Shown: positions 20,671 to 33,589, counted from the first letter of the stretch. The stretch is 64,000 nucleotides of DNA from Phaseolus vulgaris (GCF_000499845.2 NC_023756.2:30777895-30841894); one strand, 5' to 3'. Program-made: numbers and translations. Notes: generated by a model not told the origin, from the letters alone.

Positions 20671-21756
20671 CGACATATTTAAACATTTTAACAATAATAT
20701 ATTAAAATATATTTATTTATTATAAAACTAAAACTATAAATATTAAGGTTCAAAACGTATCTATTTACTTGTAATATTATTACAGATATTTTTTAGGTAA
20801 TTTTCTAATTTACTAGATCGATACTGACTTAATTAAAGAGAAAGAAAAGGAAAGTGTTTTTCTTTATAGACTACTAATTCATTACGCATTTTTAAAAATA
20901 CATTATTTGCATAAGATTTTTAAGGAAAATAAAAAGAGAAAAGGAGAAGCCAATAATAACCAGTGTGTTCGACACAGAAGAGTTAGGCAGAAGAAAATGT
21001 TTTGTGGCAATTATTCTGTGTTTTATTCTCTCTATTGTTAAGTTTTTGTGTTATTATACATCCTATCAGATAAGATAAATTTTTTATTATTGATTCTTAA
21101 ATGTTAAAAACAAATCTGTAGTGTACTTATTAATTTTTATTACTGGAAGTTTTTTTTTGGACTAATTGGTTCACATTAAGAGTTTGTTAGTTTTTATTTT
21201 CTGTATAGTACATCCCATTATCTTGTCTATTATTATTTTTTATTACTTGATATTTTTCAGTTATTTATATAAAGAAGAATTAATCTGAATTCTTTTTTCC
21301 TTTTTTGTCTGTGATTTTCTCAATAGTATTGTGATACAAATGATATCATAATAATAAATTATGATTTGTTATATTTATAATGATACCTGAGTTAATAATG
21401 AAATATTTTAATTTTAATTTAAATAAGTTAAGTAAATAATTTGATATTTTTATACTATTTGTCTCATACATTATAATTTTTTAGAAAATTACATTTATCG
21501 AAATATATTAATGTTTTTAAAACATTACGAAAAGTATAATAATGTATAATAAATATTATTATTGTCTTATATTTTTTTCTAACCCTTTAAATGGGTTAGA
21601 AAAATTATGTGTACAAATGAAACAATTTGCATAGACTTTGAAATTACAAGTCTTCACAAAATTTATAAAAGACAAATTAAACTTCTGTCTTTTCGTGCTT
21701 TTGGTAAAATGTCATGATTTTATGTAAGACTTTTTTTTTTATTAAAAGTTTTCATG
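20671..21756. other. AT-rich non-coding DNA, copy B
   Basis: Duplicate of 1726-2820. No gene. Confidence 0.6.
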
Positions 21757-22500
21757 GTATCATTGCGCATAAAAAGTTTCAATAAATTTTTCCATACTTC
21801 CATGGAAAATACTTCCACAAGTGGCAAGACCTAGATATCCCTTAGCAGTCCCATAAGTGTTAATTTTAACCCAGCCTGAAGAAGGAAACTCTCATCTAAC
21901 AGGAAGAGGACAAAGAACTTTACCAATACGATTATTAATACCAAAAAACTTAATCACGTTGAAATCCATCATATCATTCTTCACAAAGCTTTAGACGACT
22001 TTTCCACTAGACAAGTTAAATCTTTAATAAATTAAACAGCCCTAGAAACCTCGATGTTATCCTGAAAACAAACACAATTCCTTATACGCCATATCATCCA
22101 AATAAAAAAAGTTATCACAACAAACTTAATCAATTTAACCAGAGGACTACCATCACTCTTAATAAAAACAAGAAGATCATCCTAATTAGAGAAATGAGAA
22201 GTAGCAAAAATCTGTCGAACCCAACTCTAAATAAACAAAGTATTAAGGCTTTTAAAAAATAAATGTTGAATATATTTCACATTCTTTTCGCAAAGTGTAC
22301 ATATAAAACAAATATGCAAACTTTTATTTTGAATATGTTGATATGTAGGAAACTCTCCATAAAAAACTTTCGAGAGAATAAGAGTTTTAAAAAATGGAAT
22401 AGATGAAGGTGAAATAAATTTACCCAAATCACAAAAAACTCATCATTTCAAAAAAAAAAAAAAATCCTAGCGGATATAAAAAAAATAGACATAATTCTCT
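21757..22500 (-). pseudogene. LINE relic (zf-RVT and part of RNase H), copy B
   Basis: Duplicate of 3360-4085 with its 3' part deleted. The zf-RVT trace at 22227-22427 reads KVFYGEFPTYQHIQNKSLHI, then C-x4-C and HLFFKSL. Part of the RNase H start is visible around 21840-21900. Not functional. Confidence 0.7.
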
Positions 22501-22800
22501 AACCTATCCTTTCGCCATCTCTAGGACTTCTGTTAAAACCGTGTCTGTGCACGTTTTTCTAAACAAACATTTGTTAGTGAAATTTAAAATTACTCTTAAG
22601 GTGAACCTCACATGTATAATTTAGTGGAACAATAATATAATATTTTATGAAAGTTAAAAATGATAACAAAAATAATAGTGACATGGAAAAATATATCATA
22701 TATTTTAAATTATATAAAATAGAAGAATACAAAATGATACATTTCGTTCAAATATAGGCTAATGAAATACCAGAAGTGCGATAAGATATGTATAAATTTG
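22501..22800. other. Upstream region of RLP relic B
   Basis: Non-coding duplicate of 4086-4375. Confidence 0.5.
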
Positions 22801-22809
22801 TATAAAAAG
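22801..22809 (+). promoter_or_regulatory. TATA box of RLP relic B
   Basis: TATAAAAAG in the conserved RLP promoter block, about 100 bp before the relic ATG. Confidence 0.55.
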
Positions 22810-22905
22810 AAAAGGGTGTTAGAATATATCTCTTACATAGTGTGTGGAAGAGTCATCAATACTTAAACAGTTGTTTCATATGATATCAGCCACATCATAA
22901 TAATA

Positions 22906-23113
22906 ATGCCTTCTTATTATCTTTTCCTTTTCTTCCATTCACCCATTCAAGAGACCCGCACTCCTCCACTTCAAACAGGGATGATGAGAATAGTCTCAAT
23001 CTCTCCTATTCTGTTATTCTGCTTTTGGTGGGAGCATTCCTACACAACTTGGAAACAAAATGCCAAATCAAAAATATTTTCTTTCATTAAATAATAAAAC
23101 AGATTACCAAAAG
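22906..23113 (+). pseudogene. Collapsed RLP gene (relic B)
   Basis: Starts MPSYYLF. It keeps only part of the signal peptide and a short LRR trace before the same junction into 3'-UTR sequence as relic A (TTGGAAACAAAATGCC near 23049). A further deletion compared with relic A removes the N-terminal cap. The 3' flank runs to the Tekay insertion at 23238. Confidence 0.8.
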
Positions 23114-23232
23114 GTTATTACAAAGTCGAGTTCATTTGAGGGTTTTGGCATTACCTCTTAACTTACAATATATAGTGTCAAGATATTAATTTTTTTAATC
23201 TTCTTGTAGACTAATATAATTTAGTAATGGTT

Positions 23233-23237
23233 AATAT
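23233..23237. repeat. Target site duplication of the Tekay element, left
   Basis: AATAT directly before TGTAACACCCC; repeated at 37430-37434. The unfilled site is at 6035-6039. Confidence 0.95.
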
Positions 23238-24965
23238 TGTAACACCCCATAATTTACATATAACTATTACAATAAAAGTTATACTCGTTTCTATACAAAC
23301 TTGGAGTTTTTCAAAACATTTCTAATACATGATTAGGATTTATAGAAATACAAATATTTACATATCCATAGCTCAAAATAAAACTCTAAAACCTCTAAGG
23401 CTCTCCTGCACCTGTATGGTCATCTGCTCGTGTACATAGTACAGTCATCGCAGTTCAAACACAACACGAAAAATAAGGGTAAGCTAGTGCAAAGAAAATC
23501 CATAACATAATTCATGGAAATATAACCAGTTTAGACTAATAATTTATAAACATTTCTTTAAATGATTTCATGTAAAATTTCAATACCAATTCCATCATTC
23601 ATATAGACCACACATGGATCTATTTTCAATCATAATCATTGGATTTCATTTCAATCTCACTTCGTCTTCCGGAAGACTCATTAAGTATGCCCCTACCAGA
23701 GACTAACTCCTGATCCAAAGATTACCAGCGAATCCAATAGAAAGGGTCAGGGTAAGTTCAAACATCCAATACCGAGTGTCTACACCAGGACCTGGTGTGT
23801 ATGAACTCCCTCTCAGCTTCTCACCACATAATATCTTAGTCTACATGACTTAGATCATTAGTGAAGCTAGAGGATCTCCGTTAAACATAGGCTTTTCATA
23901 CTTAACGTACCATCAAACAACAACTCATACATTATCCCAAATGTATGACATCACTTTCATACAATTTACATCATTCGTATATAATACATATCATTCAATT
24001 ACATAACATTTAAAAATTTATATCATTCCAGAACTTTTCCAACGTCAAACAATATTTAACTCTCAAACTATCAAAATATAATATTTATAAAGTTTAAATA
24101 ATATATAAACAAACACACAAAATATAAACAAATAACACCCCTGCAAGAGAAATTCAATATTGGGACCACGTGCCTTCCACATCCAGATCTTCCACATCCA
24201 GAGCTTCCCTTACCTTAATTGCTAGCTTTCCAAGCAACTTTCTAGAGTTTTATTTTCCACAGTCTGGATAAGCTTCAAGATTTACGGGCCTAATGCAAAT
24301 TATCCAAACAGAACAAAAATTCAGTATATAATAGAATAAGTTGAGAGGATTAAACTTCTCAACTGACCCCACCAAGATTGATAACTAAATTCTAAGGAAA
24401 AACAGAGAACAAAGGATATTTAGAGTAAAAATGAACTTACTCTGTTTGAAAATCTGATCAGGTAGAAATGTTCCTTAACTCGCCAGCTACAACGTGATCC
24501 GATCAGATTCTAAAATAGATGAAGATTGGGAGGGGAAAATTAAGAGAGAAGGGAGAGACTTAGAAAGAGAAAAAAAATAAAAGAGGTACTTGTTGGAAAA
24601 AACGGGTAATTTTCCCACTAAAACAAAACCCTAACAGAGCTACCCGACAAATAATATTGAATAAATAAAGCGGAATAATAAAAGAGATAAAGAGGATAAA
24701 ACACACTAGAAAATTGTTAACGGAGTTCGGCCAATTTAGCCTAATCTCCGAGCACCGCTGAAACAACTCCCTTTTATTATTATGGGAGAAGATATTACAA
24801 ATTGGGATATTTAACAGTGAAGGAGGAGAGTTTAATTTATAACCCTCAAACCTCCTTCCCAAACAATGAACCTACCGATGTGGGACTTGGATTAAGCCAA
24901 AATCAACAGTACTGTGGTGCAGGGGGGGTAAGGTTATGTTGTGCGTTTTTTTTAACGCTGTCACA
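23238..24965 (-). mobile_element. 3' LTR of the Tekay element (contains a solo LTR)
   Basis: Plus strand begins TGTAACACCCCATAATTTAC and ends AACGCTGTCACA. Its length is 1728 bp because of the 318-bp insert at 24591-24908; without it and its extra target copy it is about 1.4 kb, like the other LTR. Confidence 0.92.
24591..24908. mobile_element. Solo LTR nested in the Tekay LTR (318 bp)
   Basis: TGTTGGAAAA ... AATCAACA with perfect target duplication GTACT (24586-24590 and 24909-24913). The other Tekay LTR shows the uninterrupted GAGGTACTGTGG. TGTTG/CAACA ends suggest a copia-type or TRIM family. No coding sequence. Confidence 0.9.
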
Positions 24966-26570
24966 TTATCTCAAACTACAAAAATTTTCGTCCTCGAAAA
25001 TGAACTTACCAAGAAGGAGATTAGGGTGTGATGCTCGTATCTCCTCTTCAATTTCCCACGTGGAATCTACAGAGAAGGGATCCCACAATACTTTCACCAT
25101 GAGAATACTTCTTCCACGAAGTTGTTTCACTTGTGAATCTAAAATTCTGATTGGCTTCACTTCAAATGACAAATTTTCTTTCACCTGGATGGAATCAGAC
25201 TCTAGAATGTAGCTAGGATCAGATACGAACTTTCTTAGCTGAGATACATGAAAAATATTGTGAATGTTAGCTAAAGGAGGAGGCAAAACAATTTCATAAG
25301 CCACAAGGCCTATTCTCCTGAGAATTTGATAAGGTCATATGAACTTAGGAGTCAATTTCTTGGATTTGAGTGCTCTTCCTCAACCAGTGAACGGTGTAAC
25401 TCTAAAAAGGACATGCTCACACGCAGAGAATTCTAAAGGTCTTCTTCTTTGATCTGCATAAGATTTTTGCCTGCTGAGAGATGTTTTCAATCTTTCCTGA
25501 ATCATTTTGACTTTCTCATTGGTTTGTTGTATTAATTCTAGTCCAATTAACACACTCTCACCATCCTGAAACCAACACAGAGGTGTCTTGCACTTTCTTC
25601 CGTATAATGCCTAGAAAGGAGCCATTCCTATGCTAGCTTGGTAACTATTATTGTAGGTGAACTCTACCAATGGTAGAATTTCATCCCAACTGCCCAAATG
25701 ATCTAACACACAAGTCCTAAGCAAATCCTCTAAGGACTGGATAGTTCTCTCTAATTGCCCATCAGTCTGAGGATGGTATGCTGAACTAAGTCTGAGTTTA
25801 GTCCCCAATGCTTCTTGAAGTGTTTGCCAGAATCTGGAGGTGAGTCTAGGATCTCTATTAGAAATTATGCTAGAGGGTACACCATGCAATCTGACTATTT
25901 CATCTATGTAAATCTTGGCCAACTTCTGCATAGAGATTCTCAAGTCTATAGGTAGGAAGTGTGCCGTCTTTGTCAACCTGTCCACTATGACCCAAACAGA
26001 GTCATGCTTCTGCAAAGTACGTGGTAAATGGGTAACAAAATCCATTGAGATACTGTCCCACTTCCACACTGTAATGTCTAACTGAGTTAACATGCCTCCA
26101 TGTCGTTGATGTTCAATCTTTGATTCCCGACAAGTCAAGCAAGCAGCTACAAACTTGGCTACATCATTCTTCATGCCATGCCACCAATAAGACTTCTTCA
26201 GATCTTGATACATCTTGGTCATTTCTGGATTTAAACTGAGTTTACTTTTATGACCTTCAGATAACACTGTTTGCTTTAGTTCATTATCCTCTGGTATGCA
26301 TATTCTATTTCTGAATCTCAAAATACCATCCACTCCTAAAGAGAAGTCTTTAGCTTTGTCAGTATTTAATAAGCCCATGAAATTCTTCAATTTCGAATCT
26401 TCAAACTGCTTCTCTTTCACCTTCTCCAGAAATTCATTAGTTATAACAAGTATATTACAACTAATGCAATTTGAAGACATGGAAACCTCCAAATTCATAC
26501 TCCTGAAATCTTCAATCATTGCTAGCTCTCTAATCATAAGCAACGACATTTGTATTTTTTTACGACTCAA
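24966..26570 (-). pseudogene. Tekay element: integrase and chromodomain
   Basis: Minus strand. The integrase zinc-finger region at 26200-26100 reads HKSKLSLNPEMTKMY, then CLTCRESKIEHQ, with asparagine where the second histidine of HHCC is expected. The core has WDSISMDFVTHLPRT (first catalytic D), then GVPSSIISNRDPRLTSRFW, where the second catalytic D has become N, then YHPQTDGQLERTIQ (catalytic E present). A stop near 25610 and a degraded stretch follow. At 24966-25304 is the C-terminal part NIFHVSQLRKFV, then a chromodomain-like PIRILDSQVKQLRGR, VKVLWDPF and STWEIEEEIR. The frame ends against the LTR. Chromodomains of this clade are thought to guide integration to heterochromatin. Confidence 0.88.
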
Positions 26571-27700
26571 CGCATCTGCAACAACATTTGCCTTCCCAGG
26601 ATGATATATTAGCTAGAAATCATAGTCTTTTAAAAATTCAATCCATCTCCTCTGCCTCATATTTAGCTCCTTATGATCAAACAAATACTTCAAGCTTTTA
26701 TGATCACTGAACACATTAAAACTAACTCCGTAAAGAAAATGTCTCCATATTTTTAAAGCAAAGACAACTGCTACCAATTCTAGATCATGAGTTGGAAAAT
26801 TTCTTTCATGCACCTTTAACTGACGAGAAGCGTAGGCAACAACTTTCTTATTCTGCTTCAGAACACAACCCAAATAGGAAGCATCACAAAAAACTTCGAA
26901 AGACTGATTGGTATCAGGGATTGTCAATAAAGGAGCATTAGTCAACCTTCTTTTCAACTCTTCGAAGCTTCTCTCACATCGTTCAGTCCATACAAAAGGA
27001 TAACCATTTCTAGTCAATTGGGTTAAAGGAGCCACTATTTTAGAAAAACCTTTTATGAATCTCCTGTAATATCCTACTAACCCAACAAAGCTTCTAATTT
27101 CTGTAACTGTTTTAGGACGTTCCCACTGAAGTACAACCTCAACTTTAGAAGGATCTACTGCTATTCCTTGTGCAGAGATAACATGTCCTAAAAATTGTAT
27201 TTCTGACATCCATAACTCACATTTTGAAAGTTTAGCATATAACTTTTTTTCTCTCAAAAAGTTCAGGGCAGTTCTAAGATGTTCTGCATGTTCTTTTCTT
27301 GTACGAGAATAGATCAAGATATCATCTATGAACACTACCACAAACTTATCGAGGAAAGGTCTGAAGATTCAATTCATATAATCCATGAAGATAGTTGGAG
27401 CATTGGTTACACCAAATGGCATAACCAGAAATTCATAGTGACCATACCTTGATCTAAAAGCAGTCTTCTGAACATCCTCCGCTTTCACTAAAATTTTGTG
27501 ATAACCCGAGCGAAAATCTATCTTAGAAAAGACAACTACCCCATGCCACTGATCCTTCAGATCATCAATTCTAGGAAGAGGATATTTATTCTTGATTGTT
27601 AACTTGTTTAATTGTCTATAATCTATGCATAGTCGTGATGAACCATCCTTCTTCTTCACTAATAGCACTGAGCTCCCTATGGAGAAACACTAGGTCGAAT
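26571..27700 (-). pseudogene. Tekay element: reverse transcriptase and RNase H
   Basis: RT begins at about 27668 with [20 protein letters not shown], then [22 protein letters not shown], and [24 protein letters not shown] at the following arginine position (27366-27368) splits the domain just before the catalytic [11 protein letters not shown]. Then come [29 protein letters not shown] and RNase H ([50 protein letters not shown]). A second stop near 26612 precedes ADALSRKK. Apart from the two stops the domain is well kept. Confidence 0.9.
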
Positions 27701-28459
27701 GAATTGTTTCTCTAATAAGTCTTCGAATTGTTTCTTCAATTCCGCTAACTCCGCTGGTGCCATTCAGTGTGGAGAAATTGACATAGGGCCTGCTCTGGGA
27801 ATCAAATCTAATGCAAACTCTATCTCTCTTTTAGGTGGAAGTCCAAGAATCTCATCAGGAAATACATCCATAACTCCTGAACTACAAACATCTCTTTTTG
27901 TACTTTATCTGTAACTATAGAATAAGCCAAGAGCAGAAAACATTCTGCACCTTCTTGTATCTCTCTCTCAAACTGATGAGTTGAGAGAACCTGCATTCCT
28001 TCTAATTCAGGGAAAATTAACTTCTTCCGACCATTTTCTATAAGGATATGATTAGCAGACAACCAATCCATTCTTAATATAACCTCCAAATATTTTAGAG
28101 GCATACAATTCATGTTGATTTTGTATCTCTGCCCATCTATAATTACTGGACACTCAGCACACATGGAAGAAGTTACTATAATACCTTCTGTTGGTGTAGA
28201 TACCACCAACTCAATTTCTAACTCTCGGACTAGAAACTTAAGACCTCTAACAAGGCTATCGGACTGCGAAGCTTTAGCTCCACTAATGGCAAAAACTCTA
28301 CCAGTAGCTTTGGGTTTGTGATTATTATTCTGCTACACTCCAATAATATTTGGGACTGGAAGTCTGGCACGACAGTCCTTCGTAGCATGACCATATCAAT
28401 GGCATCTAACACATGTAACGTTTGGCACAAGATGAGGACAAAATTTAACTATGTGTTCC
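27701..28459 (-). pseudogene. Tekay element: second zinc knuckle and protease
   Basis: From right to left: end of the first zinc knuckle (HIVKFCPH), a second knuckle CVRCH-stop-YGHATKDC, then AISGAKASQSDSLVRG joined directly to LKFLVRELEIELVVSTPTEG, and VILRMDWLSANHILIENGRK. The D-S/T-G catalytic segment and about 25-30 residues around it, normally between these two blocks, are absent. The protease is therefore inactive by deletion. Confidence 0.85.
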
Positions 28460-29557
28460 TGATGACTTTTTACGGCAAGTGCACCGCGTTTGTCAAAAGT
28501 AATAATTGTCCCTAAGGACGGATATCGATCCCACAAAGAACAGTGAATTATCGAGTACAATAATCGCTAAATATAAAAACAGAACAATTAAAAGAGTTTT
28601 GAATTAATTGTGTTGGCACTGATCAATAAGAAAACAAACAAAGAATTAGTTGTTTCAATTGGAAAAATAAGGATTAGTTTCATCTCTCTCACTCTCAAGT
28701 ATTTTGATTAGCATGTCAATATTAAGTTCTTTGATTGAAATTGATGCCCGTATAAAAATCATTTATATCGATTCCTCGCATATAAAATCCGTAAGAATGT
28801 CCCCTAACTATCGATCCCTCGCATAATTATAAGAACAACTTAGAACGAAGCTCAGACGTTTAATAACAATTAACATTTCAAGTCTATTCCTAGCACTCAA
28901 ATATGTGAAGTATTGTTGTTTAGGTCCGAACCCTAAAAATACCTCCTGGTCAAATTTAAGATTCTCAATTTGTCACGGAAAATTAAAAGTAAAACAACAA
29001 TACCAATAATCAATCAAGAACTGAATATTAATATATAAAATATCACCTGAATACATAAGAGTTTGAGCAGATTACTCCCAATCCCAAAGGGTAGAATTAG
29101 CCACGCATACTTCTATCACCTTCCATTCTCCCAATTGGGTTACAATTCACTCTATGGTGTTTTCCTTTCAATCTGGCACCCTAAGGTTGAGCCTCTAGCC
29201 CTCTATTTATCCTAGTTTTCTAGGGTTAGGTTGTTTATTGTGTCGCGCTAATGGGCTAAATGATAAAACATAAAAAAAGGCCCAATCTTTCTTTGCATCT
29301 TTTTCCATTCTGGGACCTTCTATCTTTATCTTTTTAGCTCAAATCATTCATCTTTAATCCAAATCTCCAATCTTTCTTAGAAATCTGCAATTAACACCAA
29401 AATTGAGAATAAAATACTCTTATTCAAATAAAGATCATAAAAATGTAAAAAGGTATAAATTCATAAATTAGGAATTATTTTATATGTAAATTAGCAATAA
29501 ATCCTCATAAGTGCCTATATTTTAATATGAAATATTACTGAAATTAGACACTTATCA
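28460..29557 (-). mobile_element. 3' LTR of the Athila-type element
   Basis: 1098 bp, TGATGACTTTTTACGGC ... ACACTTATCA. Minus strand holds a TATA-like GGATAAATAGAGGG near 29200. Confidence 0.93.
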
Positions 29558-29567
29558 CTCTCCCCAA
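29558..29567 (-). other. Polypurine tract of the Athila-type element
   Basis: Minus-strand GGGGAGAG directly before the 3' LTR, the usual start site for plus-strand DNA synthesis. Confidence 0.65.
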
Positions 29568-31263
29568 CGTAGAATCTTGCTTGTCCTCAAGCAAAGTAAA
29601 TGAATATATTTGAATTTAAATATCAAACAGCTTAATTCACTAAACAACAGATCAAATTAGAAACTTATGATGCTTCCAAATTCAAATATAGATAATTATA
29701 GACACAATCAATTTCCAGGATCAAATCAAAACAAATAAATGACAATTCATCAAGGAATATCTTCTCATATGCTCATGGGTAAGTGTTTCTCTCTTATTTT
29801 TACTGAATCATAACAAATCACAGTTCCTTTTCATTTCATCTTCAAATCACAAATATATTAGAAACATGAATCTTGAGGTCTTTTACAGGGTTGTAATGAG
29901 GTTGGGCTTCCAAAAATATTGGTTTTTCTTAGATAACAAAATGCACATCTTAAAGAAGAAGAACATACCTTCAATTCAATTATAGAGAACATATATGTTA
30001 TCTAATTACCACTTTCTTTCGATGTCACCTTTTTCCTCATTTTCTTTCTTTTCATGATTTTCATGAAATTTTTTTCTATCTTTCTTTTTTTAATTTCTTT
30101 TTCTTCTTCTGTTTCTCTTTCTTTTTTGTTTTGTTTTCAATAATAGGAAAAGATTCTTCCTATTTTCAACTTTTTGAACTTTCAAAATCAGAACCAACCA
30201 TTCCCTTTTCTATATGTATTGCATCTATGTTCTCCTTCCTTAGGCATGCTAAAGGGTAGAAAATTATATCAATAAAGGTTAAGGTGCAATATTAACAAAA
30301 AAAATTTTGGCCCAAAGGGAATATAAAAAAAATGGAATTCTAATATAAAGGTTGGCTTTTTAGCCCTGACTCCTAATTAACACAAACAAATGCCCCAATC
30401 ATCTTCATGCTCTTTTATGATGCAATAAAAATAAAAATTAAGCAACCACAACTGTCAATTCATCAGTAAAACTCTCAAATTTTTAAGGTTCACACACTCA
30501 CTTGGTTTAAATGGTCTCATTCCTTTTGTCTTGTCATTATCTGTCCTAATCAATCATCCTGTTAAATTTTCATGTATCATAATTTTAACTACATTTGAAT
30601 AAGGATTCAATCATATTTTCTTTTCTAACCTGTGTCTAATTCATCCCACTACTTAATATTTAAACACAAATTCTTTTTTCCACAATTCAAAATTAATATT
30701 CTAGTTCTTTTTAATTTGAAAAAAAAAACTAGAAAACAAACAAATTAAAACTGAAATTTAGTCAAGAAAGATAATTCAAGACTTAAAATTACCAAACTAA
30801 TAAAACAGGAAATTTATTAAAAAATAAGCAATAAAAACAAACCAAACAAATAAGCAAATAAACAGAAAACAAAATAACCGAAAAATAAAATAAATAAAAT
30901 AAGAAAAAATCCAAATAACTGAAAAGAAAAGAGAATTGGAGAGATAAAACCATATTTTTGTTCAATCCTCTATTCTTAAGAAGTCATCCAGCATTTTGTT
31001 AAAATTTTTATCTACAGTCTTGCTTCATTTGCTGGATCTGCCCCCCTGAATAATAGAACCTGTCCCCAGGTCAAAAATACATAACCTGCAAAATGATTAG
31101 GAGGCATATAGGATTTTCTTTTTTATTATTCTTATTTACTTTTATTTTTTATTTTTTAGTTTAAATAAAATCAGCAAAGGTAATAAAACAACATAAAACT
31201 AAAATGTGGACTGGGTTGCCTCCCAGTAAGCGCTCGTTTAACGTCATCTAGCTTGACGCCTGT
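29568..31263. other. Non-coding 3' interior of the Athila-type element
   Basis: About 1.7 kb between the gag stop and the 3' LTR, where pol would lie in an autonomous element. Very A/T-rich, with homopolymer runs and no recognisable pol domain on either strand. Confidence 0.7.
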
Positions 31264-32874
31264 TTATTTCAAGATGGACAACTCTCTTTGTTGCATCATG
31301 TTGTATGCATTCTTCCTCGTTACAAGAACATCTTCAACCACACGATAAGGATCTTTGATGGATCCTTTTGCCAACTGCATCTTGGTGGGTTGAACCTCCA
31401 AATCGCCTAAATACAGTGCAGCCTTGTCCACAGATAAAACACCTATAGACACGGGAAGATTAAAACCACCTAAGTTCTTAGAATTTTGAAGCAAGTCCCT
31501 TTGAGTCATGATACTGCATCTAGCCTCCAACTCTCTATTTCTCTCTTTAATATAGCTCCTATTCTTCAGAAATCTCTCAAATGTTGAATCTTGCTTCAGA
31601 TTTCCTGCAAAATAATTCCTAGGGAGCAATTTGTCAAAGAATTTTCTGTCCTTCTCTGTTTTTGAAGGAGGATGAGGATATGATAAATCTTTTTCAAGAA
31701 CACTTCTCTCCTTATTTTTAATTTTTTCTTCCTCACTTCTTTTCATTTCTCTCTCTAACTCCTCAGTCTCATCTTCTTTTTCAGCTATTACCTTATTGCA
31801 ATGCTCTTTTGGGTTGGTTTGGTTGTCAACTAAAAACTGACCACTTTGTATTTCTTCAAATTTTTTAGCCACTTTTCCCATTTGGATCTCTATATTCCTG
31901 ATCGTTGTCATGCTATTTTCTTCCATTATCACAAGCTTTGTTAGGGCTTCTTCAACTTTACTCATTCTTTCAAGCATGGATGAATCCTCAACTTCAGATG
32001 AATTGTTCAGATAAGAACAGTGACCATTAGGATGATCACCTCCACAAAAATCACACATGATTGATTGACTCTGGCTTTGAGATGAATGCACAACATATAA
32101 CTGTTGGGGCAATTTAGCCATTTGTGCGGTTAGTTGCCCAATCTGCTGTGTCAGAATTTTATTTTGAGCCAAGAGTGCATTTTCTAACGACCCTTCCTTC
32201 TGAGTATTTTGTATATCATGTTGGGCTTGATAATCATTTGACACCAATGCAACAATAATCCTTGTCGCTTGTTCTACATCAAGAGCCATCATTGTGCCGC
32301 CAGCTGCAACATCTAGGAGCATCTTTGTGTTAGATCTGAGACCGGTGAAAAATATGCTCAGTTGAGCAATATCTTCAAACCCATGATTTGGGAATTTTCT
32401 AAGTAACATTTTAAATCTTTCCCATGTCTCACAGAATGATTCATCTACTCCTTGTCTGAACACAGAAATTTCAGACTTTGCTTTGTTGTAGCGAGAAATT
32501 GGAAAAAATCTTTGCAGAAATTTTTCCTCTACCTCCTTCCAACTAGTGAGACTCTGATTTGGAAGTGATCTGAGCCAATCCTTAGCCTTTCCTGCCAATG
32601 ACAAAGAAAACAAACGCATATAAGCATTTTCAAGATCACTTGATTAAAAGCCCATTGTTCCCACCAATTCATAAAATGTAGACAAATGTGAACATGGATC
32701 CTCATGATCCATTGCTTTGAATTGATGAGTAATGATGAGAGTGAGAAAATTAGGATTTATTTTCAAGGCCTTAGCGGTAGCAGGTATTGCGATACTAGAA
32801 TAATGTCTTGGTCCTTGGTACATGACATAATCTCCAAGTGTCCTCTTAGTAGGTGATGCTTGTTCTTCTGCCAT
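31264..32874 (-). pseudogene. Athila-type gag with protease remnant
   Basis: Starts MAEEQASPTKRTLGDYVMYQ at 32874. One TAA (32644-32646) interrupts the frame; the same frame resumes and runs to 31264 (536 codons in total). Gag core: ENAYMRLFSLSLAGKAKDWL, then EKFLQRFFPISRYNKAKSEI, GVDESFCETWERFKML and CPNHGF-like. A zinc knuckle follows, CDFCGGDHPNGHC, then a charged coiled-coil stretch of E/K. The C-terminal part is protease-like: LGGFNLPVSIGVLSVDKA runs straight into GDLEVQPTKMQLAKGS and VVEDVLV, so the segment with the catalytic D-x-G is deleted. Gag would form the particle; with one stop it is nearly intact. Confidence 0.87.
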
Positions 32875-33589
32875 GTTGCTTTCTTCCTAAAATATATTAG
32901 TGAAAAAAAAAACAGAGTATTTTTTTCCTTTGAAGAAAAAGTAAAATAAAAACAAAACAAATCTGCAAAATAAAATAAAAATAAAACAAAAACAAAAATA
33001 AAACACTAAAATGACGTTAAGAGAAAAATAACAAAAATATTAAAAAAATACAGATAAAACCAAAACTAAAAACAGAATAAAAGAAAACACTTAAAAACAA
33101 GAAATAACGTACATAAAAATAAAAAATAAATACAAGAAATAAAATAAATAAATAAAATAAAATAAAGCTAAACAAGAATAAAACTGAAAAGTATAATTGT
33201 AAACAACTAACAAAATTTCTAACTAACTTACGTAAAAATAATTAATTAAAACAAATAAATAAAAACTACGTAAACCTAAATAAAACTACCTACAAATAAA
33301 CTACGTAAACTAAATCTGTAAACTAAATCTATAAGAAAAAAAAACGAAATAAAATTTAAGAAAACAAAACAAAATTAAAATCAAAATAAAATAAAATAAA
33401 AATAAAAACAAACTAACATAAATAACGTAAAGAAAAAAAAAATAAAAACAATTTTTTTTAAAACAGAAAATCTGTAAATTAAAATAAAATAAAATCTACA
33501 ATGAAATAAAATAAACAAAATCAAAACAAATCAAAACAATTAAAATATTCACAATATTTAGGAAATTATACTCAACAAATCAAACCTGT
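32875..33589. other. A-rich leader of the Athila-type element
   Basis: Non-coding stretch between primer site and gag, almost only A and T on the plus strand with repeated AAAATAAAA words. No gene. Confidence 0.6.

Larger units (their letters stand above)
19100..23113. repeat. Segmental duplication, copy B
   Basis: Counterpart of 1-4852, with the same order of parts. It has a shorter LINE relic and a shorter RLP relic, and lacks the LINE insertion. Similarity by eye is roughly 92-96% over the LTR and spacer. Confidence 0.85.

Noticed and set aside
24560..25212. Overlapping open frames on both strands at the Tekay LTR/solo LTR
   Set aside because: They span LTR boundaries and a solo LTR; no conserved domain apart from the minus-strand chromodomain region.
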